The position numbers and the translations under genes were made by a program. A stretch of DNA of 64,000 bases from Narthecium ossifragum (Eukaryota; Streptophyta; Magnoliopsida; Dioscoreales; Nartheciaceae). Below the pieces are notes generated by a model. That model was not told where the DNA came from. It searched no databases and saw only the letters and a list, made by a program, of their open reading frames with translations. This document shows positions 1 through 12,800 of the stretch, in pieces. How positions within the stretch are numbered: the first letter of the stretch is position 1; every line of letters starts with the position of its first letter. The stretch lies in contig OY986964.1 in NCBI GenBank assembly GCA_963920575.1, forward strand, positions 35,950,527-36,014,526, written 5' to 3'.

Positions 1-1750
1 TGTTAAACAATGAGTTAGATCTATGTCCCTTTCAAATTTGATGGCTTCAAAGAATAGGAATGCTAGATTTCTCGGACTCTTGTAGATCGACTCCAATGCT
101 CATCTTGAACTTTATGCGGTTGGAAAGTCCATCAAATTTACGGAGTCAAGCACATGTCATCACTCCTATTATCACGGCTATTATTGCTATTGTGCTTTGT
201 TATGTTCTTGTCTTTTGGAGTATACGATTGTTTAGGTTCAATCTTGGGAGGTTAAGCATGGACCACCTTCTCATCATCATCAATCGGTCCGTCACCATCG
301 TGTAGAGTCCTTGTCTTCGCCATTTCTCACACCAAAAACTATTCTTCCAATGACCACAAGATATAGCAGCAGCCACAGCTTTTTTCTGTGCTGATGCTTC
401 TACACTTTGTGCTTCTTATCTTTGAGTGTCCCCCTCCTTCAGAAAGGTATGAAAACGATTGGATTGATCACGATCAAGATGACAACGAGCTGGGAATGAA
501 AACTAGACCCATCTCTCAGCTTCCCTTCCGAATGATGCAATAGATATTTGCTGATTTCTGCTTAAAGTGAGATGGTGAGATTGAGCTTTTTGTGATACTA
601 TTTAGAACGATGGCAACAATTCTACATTTGAAGGGTTTTTGCTTAGCTGCCCTCCATTTGAAGAAAAGTGAGAGCCTTCAAACATGTCAATCTTTCGACT
701 TTTATGGGGCATAATCATCATTGTTGAATGAGAAAAATAGAGATGCCAACCTAAGGGGACGCAAGAGGCACAATGGTGATTCTCACCATTATGATGATGT
801 TACTCCCTTTGGTCCAGGCATTGGTAACCAGATGAGGAGTGGATATGAGATGCTTTTGAAGAAGAGTGTAGTTAGGTCATTTGAGGCATTTTTTTTATCT
901 CCGGTGTGGCCGGATCTTTCTTCTTTCTCTCACTTATCAGTTCTTTTCAAACTTTGCTTGTCTTTCAATTTACGTGTAGTTATGCTTTAGATTCTAATCT
1001 AAGATCAAAGACTTTAAACTACAAAACCAGAGGATGAAAGCAAACAACAGAGCGTCAAGACACGGAACATCCGCCCAGATCTCCTTAGCAATCTTTTCCA
1101 TTTCTGTCGGCCATAGCTTGTGCCCAGTCAGAATGTCAACTGCATGTCTTGAATCAGATTCTTCTACCTTAATCCTTATCTCATTCTCCCTACTAGATTG
1201 GTTCAATTCTTTGCAAGGTGAGATGGTATATGCTGTCTCTGAGATCATTCGTTGAGCTCCCCTGTAATCCACAAACGAATGTATTCGAGTTACAGTACGT
1301 AACTGTAGGCATTACTTATTTTTCTGGATAATAAACTTGGTAAACCAAGAACTATTAATGAAGAAAAGTATCATAAAGTTGTAGCTAAGCAAGCTAATAA
1401 CATATAATAATGTGGGCCAAAGTTTTGATTAATTAAATACCTAAAAATTTTGTCCCACTTTGCATCAGGACAAACAAATGAGACGGACGATGGAGACATA
1501 AACTATAAGATTTAAAGCCATTGATGGGAAAAATAATAATTACCACAAGCATTTGTATAATATGGCCGGTTAATGAGGACATAAAGAAAGCACCTGATTA
1601 ATAGTATAGTATGTTACTTAGGACTTAGGTAAGGCTGCTACTGTGTTGCATGTAACGATTTGGTCTAATGTGTACATCAACATATTCTAGTACACTAATC
1701 TTCTATTTTTTTATGTGATCCTTCATTAACACACCAAGATAAAGTTTTGT
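1..1750. other. Intergenic stretch, no recognised gene
   Basis: No gene can be supported here. Two short open frames have a somewhat protein-like composition: 721-990 on the plus strand (charged, with a DDVTPFGPGIG stretch) and 994-1272 on the minus strand (with LTGHKLWPTEMEKIAKEIW). I do not recognise either, and neither has flanking exons I could join. The rest is AT-rich single-copy-looking DNA. They may be decayed gene or transposon pieces. Confidence 0.3.
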
Positions 1751-1751
1751 T

Positions 1752-2021
1752 TACATGGACATGCCATCGAATCGGTAGTTCACTACGGATTCTTTCATTT
1801 ACCGATGGATTAGATCAATAATCGGTAGCTCACTCCTCATTGAATTGTACCGGTAGTGAGATACCAATTAATGAATATAGTACTGATGGACTAGATGAAT
1901 AATTCAATCGGTAGTGAGATATAGTGAGATATCAATTCATTGATTTAGTCCATCGGTAGTCCATTATATGAAAGAATCGGTAGTTCACTACCGATTCAGG
2001 CATGTGTAATGCACATGTCAC
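1752..2021. repeat. Foldback MITE-like palindrome, ATCGGTAG family
   Basis: The two halves are imperfect reverse complements. The left arm runs from a CATGCC-containing end through GAATCGGTAGTTCACTAC and GATTCTTTCAT to ACCGATGGATTAGATC. The right arm runs back through GATTTAGTCCATCGGTAG, ATGAAAGAATC and ACTACCGATTCAGGCATG. No coding capacity is seen. The same words (CGGTAGT, ATCGATAA, CACATGCA) recur near 5965-6120 and 41850-42015, so this is a dispersed non-autonomous foldback family. Ends and target-site duplication were not fixed. Confidence 0.6.
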
Positions 2022-2029
2022 GTCAGCAT

Positions 2030-3593
2030 GTACAAAAATCAGCATTCTTAACATAATATTACCCTTTTTGTGGGTGCCAAACTATAATATACAGAAATTT
2101 ATAGTGGCAAATCAAAATATTCAATAACTCCTTTTTCCTCGCCAAAAAGAGAGATCGGATGTGGAAGACCAAGTTGAAAAGGCACTATGATGGAAAGAAC
2201 AGTCCCATAATTGGTTTTCAATCTGATGTCAAGCCCTCTTTTAGATGATCCTTATCTTCATGGAATGAACAACAAAAATGAAGAATGTTAAATTATTTGC
2301 CCTATTTTAATATAGGTGAAGCATATTTACGCAGACCTACTGATACCATATTAACTTCACCAATTGATCTAAAACTCAAGAGACTGATATCATGTTAACT
2401 TAACCTATTCTTTTAAAAGCTTAATATGATAATAAGGGATGAATTTATATTTTATATATTGATGAGCTGATCGACGAACGGTCTCTATCGATAGAAAACC
2501 CATCTTTCTTAAATTGTTGGCAATAATTAACTATCTCATCCAATACATCAACAAACGCCACACATTTTGTTGTAGCTGGAAATCCTTGTCTGTAATCCAA
2601 GATTTAAAGTAGGATCAATCAAAGGCTAAGAGCACGTTAAAATCATTCAGTATGGCATCAACTTTCTGTGATTATTGAGAGAAACAAATGACAAACTTGT
2701 GACCGATAAGGGACTGTTGAAGTGAAAGTATTTCACTGGAAGAAGTAAGGCTCAATTATTGGAGAGTAACTGCTCTTCTCCAGTTTCTTACACTGCAGCA
2801 CAGCAGTGTTACTACTCCTAGCTAGCTAGCTCTCATTATTTCATTTGATCTTGCCTTACTGTCATCTCTTCTCAAGAATCAAGAATGCATGTATGATGTG
2901 AAGTATATAAAAAAACTATGGTCAGGTTCATCTCCTCCTCAGCATCTTGAATCCTGTGTTGGTTTGAACAAAACAGTACCAAGTTCTCCTTCTATGAACA
3001 TGTTGTTTTTGTAGATCAATAAAAAGCCATATGCATCCCCCCCTTGCAGATTAGGACAAACTCACAATAGGAGATGAGGAGAAACAAACAAGCCTCCCAA
3101 CAGAGCTCACCAACAGACAAAAATGGCAGCAGACCTCTTTCTTTTCAGACCTAACTCAGATCTATCTCTCAAGAAAAAATCCTGACAACCTTTAATTCAG
3201 TTGTTGTTTAGGTACCATAGTGAAAAATGAAAATTAATAGTAACAGACCATCCAAATAACTCATTTCGTCCGAAATCAGATTCGAAACTCCTAAGATTCA
3301 GACTATTTCGATCTATGATTGCCACTGATAAGAAGCGAAACCGAAAATGAAATAAAAAAATCTTTTATTTTTTGATTGGAATGTAAACCGAAAAATTCTG
3401 GACCTTGATCTTAGATAGTGCAAAGATAAAACCATAGTAGGGAGTTTATGGAGTTGAAAGATAAAAAACCATACAGTGGGGAATATAGGGTGTTCTATCA
3501 GGTGAGTGCTTTTGGCAAGCCTTTAAACTTCTTTTGTGTGGGACCCATTACAAGACCCAATCATTCCGCCCCATCTAGGCTATGTGAGAGTGA

Positions 3594-3644
<51 letters not shown>

Positions 3645-4920
3645 GGGGGGTGTTATTAAAGGCCATATGTTGGAGGTTTTGTTTCATTGTTTGGAAGTGG
3701 AGGGGAATCTCTTATCATTTCCTCAGAACTCAACAGCCCACCCCTATTTCTCCTATTTCTGGTGCAACATTTCTCCCCACAGTCATTACTATACCAATCT
3801 CTCTCTCTCTCTCCATTTATAAGGCTGCACTAGAATCCACCATTGGGGGCTGGCCCTGTTGGGAGTGGTCACCAAGCAGGAGCTTTATCAGGAGAGGTGG
3901 TTTGGTATGAACAGTCAAAGGACCTTTCAAACTGAATTCACTGGCCTCTTTTAAGTACAGTGGGGTCTCTTTCTGGCAACATGTGACCTAACCAAGATTC
4001 AAGCATTAACATCATTGCTACCTCTAAACCATCACCTCTAAACCCATGCAGATGCAGTACTCACTACTCACAGCATTCATCCTCTCTGGATTCAAACCGA
4101 AATCAATCTCATCAACAAAAATCTATATACATGAACAGAGATGTACTCCTTAGATTTGGGCCCATTTCATGGGTGGTCCAGGATCAAAGCCACCATTTGG
4201 AAGGACAAGAATCAAGACCTCTCTAGAGTAGCTGAATTGAAGAAAAAGTATTGCAGTAGATGAGAAGAAAGAGACATCTTTTTTTGGGTCGGGGAGCATG
4301 CCTCACAGCATTAGGCCTTGAGCTGACTCTTCTTACACTAAAAAGAGAGGGGCCACACTTTTCACAGGTTGGTGTCTTTATTTCTTTCTTTTGACCCCAT
4401 CTTCTAGACGAGAGGTGCACATTGTTTTGCTGCAATCATTTGCCATGAAGATTTCTCTAGAGATAGATGTCTCATTGGTTCTTACCCGGGAAAAGTGAAG
4501 CTTTCCTAGTTAAAGTCTACATGGTTGATCTCCATGTCGGTTTTGACCAGATAGCAAATTTCTTATTGGATTAACAAACTTTATGGTCATTAGTGTATGC
4601 ATGTATACATGCTTAATTGTGCATATATGCCCCTTAAAAAATCAGAAATTGCGTGACTAATAAACATGCCCCGCTGATAGATAGCCAGATAGATACATCA
4701 CAAGTACGTAGTACTACAGATCCACATATGATATATTGGGTATGGCAATCAATCTATTGGTCACGAGAAATCTTCTCTTGTGCGACTAATATTTCCAATA
4801 AAAAAAGTAGGGTTTAATTTATCAACCCCAGGTCCACGGGAAACACAACTGCCAATAATGAAGCAACAGTCGAGATTTTCTGGCATTCAAATCTTAAATT
4901 AATGGACGGCTGAAATATAA
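2030..4920. other. Intergenic stretch, no gene seen
   Basis: AT-rich DNA without a supportable gene. The only clear structure is the compound microsatellite at 3592-3651. The open frames over 3448-3910 are created by that microsatellite and a downstream CT run, and they show no domain. Confidence 0.5.
3592..3651. repeat. Compound microsatellite (TG)n(AG)n(G)n
   Basis: An uninterrupted TG run changes to an AG run and then to about 18 G. Such a three-part tract mutates easily and is a likely length-polymorphic marker. It also explains the two spurious open frames crossing it, which read as Cys-Val, Arg-Glu and poly-Gly. Confidence 0.95.
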
Positions 4921-4943
4921 GTACACGTGGTAAGCAGCTTTTA

Positions 4944-4954
4944 GTCCCACATCG
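4944..4954 (+). promoter_or_regulatory. Upstream sequence element (USE) of a small-RNA promoter
   Basis: GTCCCACATCG matches the plant snRNA-gene USE consensus RTCCCACATCG. It lies 26 bp upstream of a TATA motif. That short spacing is typical of the pol III class of plant USE promoters; pol II snRNA genes have about 10 bp more. It drives the 7SL gene directly downstream. Confidence 0.85.
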
Positions 4955-4980
4955 GAAAGGGTGGAAAACACGAAGGCCTG

Positions 4981-4986
4981 TATAAC
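4981..4986 (+). promoter_or_regulatory. TATA box of the 7SL gene
   Basis: TATAAC lies 28 bp upstream of the proposed RNA start at 5009 and 26 bp downstream of the USE. The USE plus TATA arrangement is the known external promoter of plant 7SL and U6 genes. Confidence 0.75.
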
Positions 4987-5008
4987 CTAACGCCACACAG
5001 CCTTTGTC

Positions 5009-5319
5009 GCCGAGCTCAGCAGCGCGAGCTTCTAACCCGAGCGGGGGCAATGGGATGGCTCGGATGATCAGCCACGGGCTGAGGGTTGGGTGCAACCAGC
5101 GCGACTGAACCGGCTCGCCCGATCCAAGGGGGGAGTTGAGCTATGCCACTTGGGCGAAAGCCCGGGTGGCGTGGCTCTTCGAGGGGGAGGGCATCGCGCC
5201 AGGCTGGCTTCACAGAGCAGCGAATACCTCCCGCTCTCTCCGGTGGATGGATCACGAGCTGGTGCGCTGTGCTCCCAAATCGCCCCCAGTCCGGGCTCCA
5301 ATCGGACGGTCATCTTTTT
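5009..5319 (+). ncRNA. 7SL RNA (signal recognition particle RNA) gene
   Basis: This is the RNA scaffold of the signal recognition particle, which brings ribosomes making secretory proteins to the ER. What the sequence shows: a 5' end GCCGAGCTCAG and a following CTAACCCGAGCGGGGGC, like the plant Alu domain; a GGGC-GAAA-GCCC hairpin at about 5151-5164, which fits the GNAR tetraloop of helix 6 bound by SRP19; GGCTTCACAGAGCAGCGA at about 5205-5222, the plant form of the helix 8 motif bound by SRP54; and a run of five T at 5315-5319 as pol III terminator. The length of about 310 nt fits plant 7SL. A USE and TATA box stand upstream at pol III spacing, so the copy looks functional. The exact 5' base is inferred from the TATA distance. 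Open frames across it are meaningless shadows. Confidence 0.87.
5314..5319 (+). terminator. Pol III T-run terminator of the 7SL gene
   Basis: The tract CATCTTTTTG closes the 7SL sequence. A run of four or more T on the coding strand ends pol III transcription. The same tract is kept in both truncated copies downstream. Confidence 0.75.
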
Positions 5320-5437
5320 GAGCTCCGGACTATTTTTTTTTATTTTTGTTGGATAAGCCGTGGCTACATCACAAGGTTGTTACACCTTACATTACCGGTC
5401 CCCTCGGCCTAGCCGATAGTCCCATCACATCCTCTTA

Positions 5438-5694
5438 GAGGGGGAGGGCATCGCGCCAGGCTGGCTTCACAGAGCAGCGAATACCTCCCGCTCTCTCCGG
5501 TGGATGGATCACGAGCTGGTGCGCTGTGCTCCCAAATCGCCCTCAGTCCGGGCTCCAATCGAACGGTCATCTTTTTGAGCTCCGGACTATTTTTTTTTAT
5601 TTTTGTTGGATAAGCCGTGGCTACATCACAAGGTTGTTACACCTTACATTACCGGTCCCCTCGGCCTAGCCGATAGTCCCATCACATCCTTTTA
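5438..5694 (+). pseudogene. 5'-truncated 7SL copy, tandem duplicate 1
   Basis: This repeats 5181-5437 almost base for base at an offset of 257 bp. It includes the helix 8 motif, the T-run terminator and about 110 bp of 3' flank (the GGATAAGCCGTGGCTACATC region). It lacks the Alu domain, the helix 6 hairpin and the USE/TATA promoter, so it cannot be an independent 7SL gene. Because the 3' flank is copied too, it arose by DNA tandem duplication, not by retroposition. Confidence 0.85.
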
Positions 5695-5746
5695 TCTATA
5701 CGTAAATAGAATAAAGATTTACATGTATGATCGGTAATGAGATAAT

Positions 5747-5966
5747 GAGTTGAGCTATGCCACTTGGGGGAAAGCCCGGGTGACGTGGCTCTTAGAGGGG
5801 GAGGGCATCGTGCCAGGCTGGCTTCACAGAGCAGCGAATACCTCCTGCTCTCTCCGGTGGATGGATCACGAGATGGTGCACTGTGCTCCCAAATCACCCC
5901 CAGTCCGGGCTCCAATCGGACGGTCATCTTTTTGAGCTCCGGACTATTTTTTTTTTTTTTTTTTAG
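5747..5966 (+). pseudogene. 5'-truncated 7SL copy, duplicate 2
   Basis: This corresponds to 5133 onward of the 7SL gene, so it keeps the helix 6 hairpin and helix 8 but has no Alu domain or promoter. It is more diverged: the helix 6 stem reads GGGG-GAAA-GCCC, which breaks the closing pair, and there are scattered C-to-T and G-to-A changes as expected for old methylated DNA. It ends in a longer T tract of about 20 bases. Confidence 0.85.
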
Positions 5967-6857
5967 CACATCAATATTATTCTATCGATAAATATATACC
6001 GATCAATTGATTTAGTATATCAATATTATTCTATCGATGAACTAAATCAACCAACCGATATCTCTTTATCAATTAAAATGCATATGAAATGCACATGCAC
6101 TGGTCGATATACACAAATCGACTTATCCAAGCAACATCCCATCCCCCCCCCCCGGCATATGGGCTTAGATCATACACGTTAGAATAAATTAATCCTCATA
6201 TTGTGCCGACAACAAAGACGGTCACAGTCTCCACCAATCAAATCCACATCTGTTCTAACAAATCGCCGACGGAAACCGACCCATTTGCAGCACATAGAAA
6301 AAAAAAAAAAAAAACTTAAATAAATATCAGATGGTCCGATTACTTTTAATCCCCATATGCAATACATGTGCTTCTCTGACTAGATACATCAGTCACTTCT
6401 GTTCCGTCTATCAAATAGCCCATCCTTCTGGCTGTCTTTATTGGCTGTCTTCATCTCATTGTCTTCATTCAGTGTAGTTGCCACTTGCCACTGATACAGA
6501 AAGGATCACAAGAGGCATTGCATTCAAGAGACCCCATCCCAAGTCCTTGATAGGATCCGATCCAGATCTTAACCCAAATCCAACCAATAAAAACTGAATG
6601 GAGGACCAGAACTGAGCCTTGGATCTCACTACCGCAACCATGTCAGACACCAGCTTCACGCCCAGCAGCAATTGGGTGCTGCTCTGAAGTCTGAACGCCA
6701 TTCAGTCTGGCCACGCAAACCCAGGACAGACTCATCCAACAATGCACAAAAAAACAACATCTCTCATGATGCATATGGGTTGTAATAGTTAACAGAAAGA
6801 TATGGCACAGCCAGAGGATTCTTTATTGCTATGGAGCAGAGACCGGAGATCTGTTAG
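5967..6857. other. Foldback-like repeat and 3' flank of the PPOX1-type gene
   Basis: The first 150 bp carry ATCAATATTATTCTATCGAT twice, about 50 bp apart, and end in CACATGCAC; they resemble the foldback family at 1752-2021. Then come a poly-C tract (6143-6153) and a poly-A tract (about 6298-6314). From about 6400 the DNA is the 3' flank, and perhaps 3' UTR, of the minus-strand gene ending at 6858. No gene is seen. Confidence 0.4.
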
Positions 6858-9800
6858 TCATGGGGCCAGCCTTTCAATATGCCATGCTTGGCTCCCATCA
6901 ACCTCTCTCAGAGAGTACTGTAACCTGTCAAGAAGAGGAATCTGTTGATTATAGAATAGATCAAACTGGGGAAATGGGATAAATATACTGAAAGCAACTA
7001 GGAACTGTGTGTTTATTCCAAGAAGTTATGGGGCTAACCGATCGTGCAGACGAGAAGTTTGCCCCTGCCAGAACTCAAAACGGGTTGGTGTGAGCCTGTA
7101 GCCTCCCCAGTATTCTGGTTTCGGAACCAAGCTTCTGCAATGTCACAAAAACAAATGAACGAGTTCATTGCTTCGATCTTTCCAGGCCTTCAAGTGATGA
7201 AGAGAAGTTAGGGAGTTTATTGAAAAGAACTCTGCTAGGTATTATGCGGAATAATCATCAAATCTTCAGTACATTTATTTTCCTTTATACCGAGATAAAC
7301 AATTAATAACCTTCATCAACTAAAACAGATAAAAGAATAAATCTCAAAAGAAATTTATTGTCAAGAAAATGAAATCTCTCTGAACTTCATATACTATGAA
7401 TGCTCACATGCTAGGGGGAATGAAAATTAAGTCAAATGCCTGGGGTTCCGGTGTACCTTTAAACATCCAAAAGACACGCGCCTTTTATCTGTACCATATG
7501 GCTAAAGCTTATCCTTAATACAAGAGGTTCACAATCAGCACAAAGTATGTTTTAAATGCATTTATATGAACAGTGATATTTGGAGTTCTATATATTAAGG
7601 TCTTGCATGCCTATGCTTCTGCAACACACACGCATGCACAACCACAATGGATGCATTAAAACTTATGCACGTATGAAGGCATCCCTATTATCATGCCCTG
7701 CACTTACATATCTGAGCACGAGAATAAGTGGATAAGAATGGCTAACAATTAGCAGTGTGGAGTGCAATAAAGAAAGGTAAAGTGGATGAAATTGGGCAAA
7801 GGTGGAACATTAGGTGGCCTCCTAGTTCACTAAACGAATATGACCATTGAATTATATCTCATAACATAGATGGATTGTTCGATCTGGTGTCACCTCAAGC
7901 CTTCTAAGTCATTTTAAGCAACTTCACCTGTTTATTAACATGTGACACCAAGGCTCCAATTTATCCACAATATCCGTTGACTAACTTTTGTCATAGCTGT
8001 CCTACTTTCCTTTTCTCCGTTTAAAAGCAAGCCTTGATTTTAATGGAGGTGTCTTCTTCAGGCTTAAATCCACATAGGTGGGTAATGAAAGTTGCTCAGG
8101 TTGATTTTCACTACCTCAGATGCATTACACAAATCATGCTCTTCTTGAGCAGGTAATTCAACTTCCGCATGGGTTAGGTGAAAACAAACTTATCAATATC
8201 ATGAAAGGCATGGCAAGAGCCAAACGCATAAATGTTAGAAAGCTGAAAGTACAAATTATAAGTATGCTGGACTCTAAATTTGGTGATAAAACAGCATATT
8301 TGTCGAGATAATAAAGGGATCCTTACATAAGCAAAAAAAAAACTAAAAAGACATTATTCTTACTAGCAGAAATAACTGAACAGAAATTGAGTGAGTTACT
8401 GACCCATCAGGATATTTCTTTTCCAGTTCCTTGTACTCTTCATAAAGTAAATTCCTTCCAGCAACAACAGTACTCTGAAGAAAGGTATATATGATATTCT
8501 GCTATCAACCATGCACAAAACGAATAATCCTTACAGCACAGAAATTTAAACAAACAAAAAACAGACCTGCTTGCTGACTATAGCTCCAAGCTGACTTCCT
8601 CGAGGTCTACTGTGAAAGTATCTCTCTGATTCGTCGTTGGAAACCCTTTGAACGGTTCCTTCTATTCTCACCTAAAAGTTTGATCTTCCTCATTTAAATG
8701 TCCCAGACAATGAATGGAAGTAGGCATGTGTTCTTTTATTTCCTAGGATAATTTATTTCTACTTATTCACAATATTGAAGATTGATATATCATGCTAGTC
8801 AATAACATGTAACAAAAATCATAGCACATATAAGCAATATACAAGTTTCAACATTGATTCAACACGAGGGAAATATCAGCTCCTAACATAAGAAAGAGCA
8901 AAATTTAATCCATCACTTTTGGAGCAACAGATAAGATAACAGACAAACTCTGGGCAAAAGGGATGATAGAAATAGGGTCTTCAGGGGTATATAAAATGCT
9001 ATACGTTAGATACTGATCCATTTCAAAGACAAAATTGCGGCTTTTATTTCCAAATTCCAACAAGCCTCGAAAAACAAATAACTTGCATTTTTAGCAATCT
9101 TTTCAAATCAGTCCCTTTGGCTTATATGTATGTCCCAAAGCCTTGTGCTTACTGAAAACCTAATAATTATAAATCTGCATCAATGCTGTTCCATGTCAAG
9201 AAGAGTGCCAGAAGGTCACCTTTGCTTTCGCTATATAAGCTTGAAGCTTTAAACCATATAAGGAAACCAATGACAGGTCTGATGCTATATTAGGTTTAAA
9301 ACTTCAAGGTCAAATAACAGGTATATGATTATTTCAATTAATACTTAGTGTTCCAGAACATTGTTCGCGAGTGCAAACCATATAAGGTCATTTGCATCAA
9401 TGCTTTAAACCCTAAGGAAACCAATGACAGGTCTGATGCTATATTAGGTTTAAAACTTCAAGGTCAAATAACAGGTATATGATTATTTCAATTAATACTT
9501 AGTGTTCCAGAACATTGTTCGCGAGTGCAAACCTAAATAAAAAGTCCTTTAAAGTTCAGAAAAAAGAAGTTTACTGCCTTCGAAGGGGCCCGAATCTTAA
9601 TCAGATATGTAAGAGCTCATCTCAGAACTGGCAATGCCAGGCAACTAAGCTATGTGTTATCGAGTTGATATTACGTCACATAAAGAAAGATTTAGACTCT
9701 AGTATACAGAGAGCAGGAAAAGAATTAGTAATGTCTCCTTAGGGATCAGGTAAGTGAGCCAGGTAGTGATGATCCCAGTATATGTAGCTGATGAATAATA

Positions 9801-12800
9801 CCAAGAAGTTCGCAAGTTTTTTGATTTACTTCCACGTTCCAAATTTTCTCTATCTGAATTTACTGTGACAGATAAACCTCTTCCATATTAGTTGACAATA
9901 CTATTATCCTCCTCATGAAAATAATTTCTACAGGACGAGTCGAGTAGTTGACCATGAGCACACCCTAGATTTGACAGTTGATCCTCTTATAGACAAAGCC
10001 GCTTTGACTATAAACCAAGGACTGGAGTGCCAATACTAGTCATTGACCTCGTGCCAGTGGCATGAAGCTCTCCTAAGCCAGTCCATGTATTAGCACAGGG
10101 TCTGTGCCAATATATGCACCACACTTGTAATTCACCGTCACGACACGTGCTGGTCTCTACTGATATGTGCCAGTCACCAACATTATAAATTCTGGTTCGT
10201 ATCGATATGTGCCGACAGGCACGGTAATGACAGCTGTAAACACCTCATAAGTTCTCAGATTATTTGAATAGGCGGCTACAGCAACTAAGTTCATACTCAA
10301 AGAGCCTTCTCAGCTTTAAGATTGTCCAGAACAGCCAACCTAATTTTGTTGGAGAAATGGTTGATCTGATCATGCCGATGATGATTCAGTGAGGTCAGAT
10401 CCTAACATCCTGCCATCTTGTTTTCCAAGGAAGAAACTCAAACAGTTAGATGGGCTCTAAATAGCATATAACTTATCGGCTGAACAATCTTTTTAGTTGC
10501 AGCTATTAGCTTTTGAAGGCAAAGTCTGCAACCATCTTCGGAATGGATGCTTTTCTTAAGATTAAAGATGGAGATATAGTGGAACGGGCATAAAGTTTTA
10601 AATACCTGGCGGTTGAGAGCATTAAAGTGGAAAAGAAGTGCTGCATGCTGGTTCTCGGACAATTCACGGCCTTTTCGGCTTCCATAATTGGTATACCTGA
10701 AGAAAAAAAATTAAGTCTAACATAAATAAGCAATAATTCAGGTTTGGAATCATCTATTAGTATGAACAGGTTCTTAGATGAAGATGTCAAAGAGTATGTT
10801 ATCTTCACAATAAAATGAAATCGTTTGACTTGAAGAAATGAAGTAGTGTCACTAACCAAACAAAACCATGTTTATCAACTCCTTTTAGCAAGACAATACG
10901 TGATGAACTGCAGAAATGAAAACAAAGAACAAAGAATGGTCACATAAAAAACTGATGGTCCATGCAATTAAGATTCAGAAAGAAGCACCGACAAAACAAC
11001 AGGAGGCAGAGTAATATACATACGGTTTTCCTGCCTTGCCACAAGTAGATAAGGCCATCGCATTTGGCTCTCGCAAGCCAGCAGCTACTGCTTCATTGAA
11101 CCATTTATTGAACTGAAAGCAAGATTTGAAGAAATAATATGAAGATACTATTAAAATTTCCTTCCCGACCTTCATCGAACAAATTTTTGGTATTCCATGG
11201 GTAGCTTTTTCCAACTTCCTAAATGAAGACATCCAGTGTGGTATATGATGTGCAAGGTGAGCTTAATACTTTAACAGGACATAGCTGGCAATTTTTTACT
11301 ATACCCGAAGAACATCACAGAGTGTAGTTAACTCTACAGATGTGCTTACCTGTTCTACGGGGTCAGCCATCACCTGGTCCTCAAGGAATGGAGGAGAAAT
11401 ATAGTTTTCTCTCAGAGCAGAGATGTCAACTGATGGCGGCTTCCCAATTCTCACACACATGGAAGTGCCAGGGTATTGAGGGAGTTGAAGTCCAAACCTA
11501 TGCACTATCAGTGGAGGCACAAATCTTCCACCTAAAAAGTGGTGGGGGCCACTAAACTTCTTTGCACATAGCTTTGGAGCAGTTAATGATACCTACATAC
11601 CAAAGCCAAGACAGACTTGTTGAAGTATAAATGTCTAGAAGATAATGCACCTTTTATGAGACATTGAAAATCTTGAAGGAGATGCAATCAAAATGTATAA
11701 TCAGAAGCTAACCAGCATATCAGGCCTGATCCCTTCACCATCAATATCTCCTTCCTCAACATGCCAACCAGAGGGTATATCAACAGAAGCTATCACAGGT
11801 AATATTTTCGGTGCAATGTCAACATTGCGCAAGGAAACAAGCCTTTGAATAAGATCATCAAACGGTGGCCTTGGCTTACCTACATCATGGATGAAAAAGG
11901 CCAGCCCAATTAGATACACCAATCTTCACATGTATATATCTCAATCACCTAAAATAACCTTAGAGTTTGTGCAGCATAAATCCAAATGCCAACAAACAAG
12001 GGCTCTAAGTCTCTAACTGAGATCAACTCTATGCCCAGCAGTGTACCAAAGATTTAAGGGTGAGTAGCCAACATACTTGAAGATGCACAAAATAAGGATA
12101 GTATGGCTGATGTACAAGGTTGAAACCAATGTGCAAACCTGAAACTCGTCAACGTCATCAAGCTAAAGTACATTCTTACAGCCAAATGATGTACTTCAAT
12201 GTTACCAAAATAAAGGGGAAAGAAGGGTCCTCCACCCAAAGATTACTGATCTTGAAAAAAACAAACAAGTTGCATCTCCGTTATTAATGAATCGCAATGC
12301 AGTCCTATGCGACTCATACTCAATCTTAAAATATTCTAGAAGCGCAGTAAGTTTGCAAAACAACTATCATTGTACATAACTCCACCTAAGTAGAACAAAA
12401 AAGCTAGAGCCAATACTCATGAGCTGTGACTATAAACATGTATGCTTCACCTGCACACCGAGGAACAAATAAATTATTTAATTACCAGACGTATTCAATT
12501 GGCAAAAGCTTTTTAGAAAGTTGTCCTCCATAGTGCCAAAAGTAGTAAAAGCAAAGCAAAGGTCTCAAAATGGAGCATTATGGAACTACTTGATAACAAA
12601 GAGTAGTTTCATAAATATGGAACAGATCAAGAGGCACCAGTGATGAATCGACTTGAAGAAAAAAGCCACAACGACCACAATAAGTCTCAAAGAGAAGCAT
12701 CTTTTGTCACATAAGCAATTAACATCTACATGGAAACTTTACAATAATTAGATCCAACAGCATCTATAAGACTCTCCAACTATGATCTCTAAAACTAAAT

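Noticed and set aside
3448..3910. Two 124-aa open frames with Arg-Glu repeats
   Set aside because: Composition is produced by the TG/AG/G microsatellite and a CT run; no domain and no coding bias.
5016..5412. Overlapping open frames on both strands
   Set aside because: They lie across the 7SL RNA gene and its copies; similar frames recur at 5682-5991 only because the RNA sequence is repeated.
8120..8311. 63-aa plus-strand ORF in a PPOX1-type intron
   Set aside because: No recognisable domain, no neighbouring exon and AT-rich intron context.
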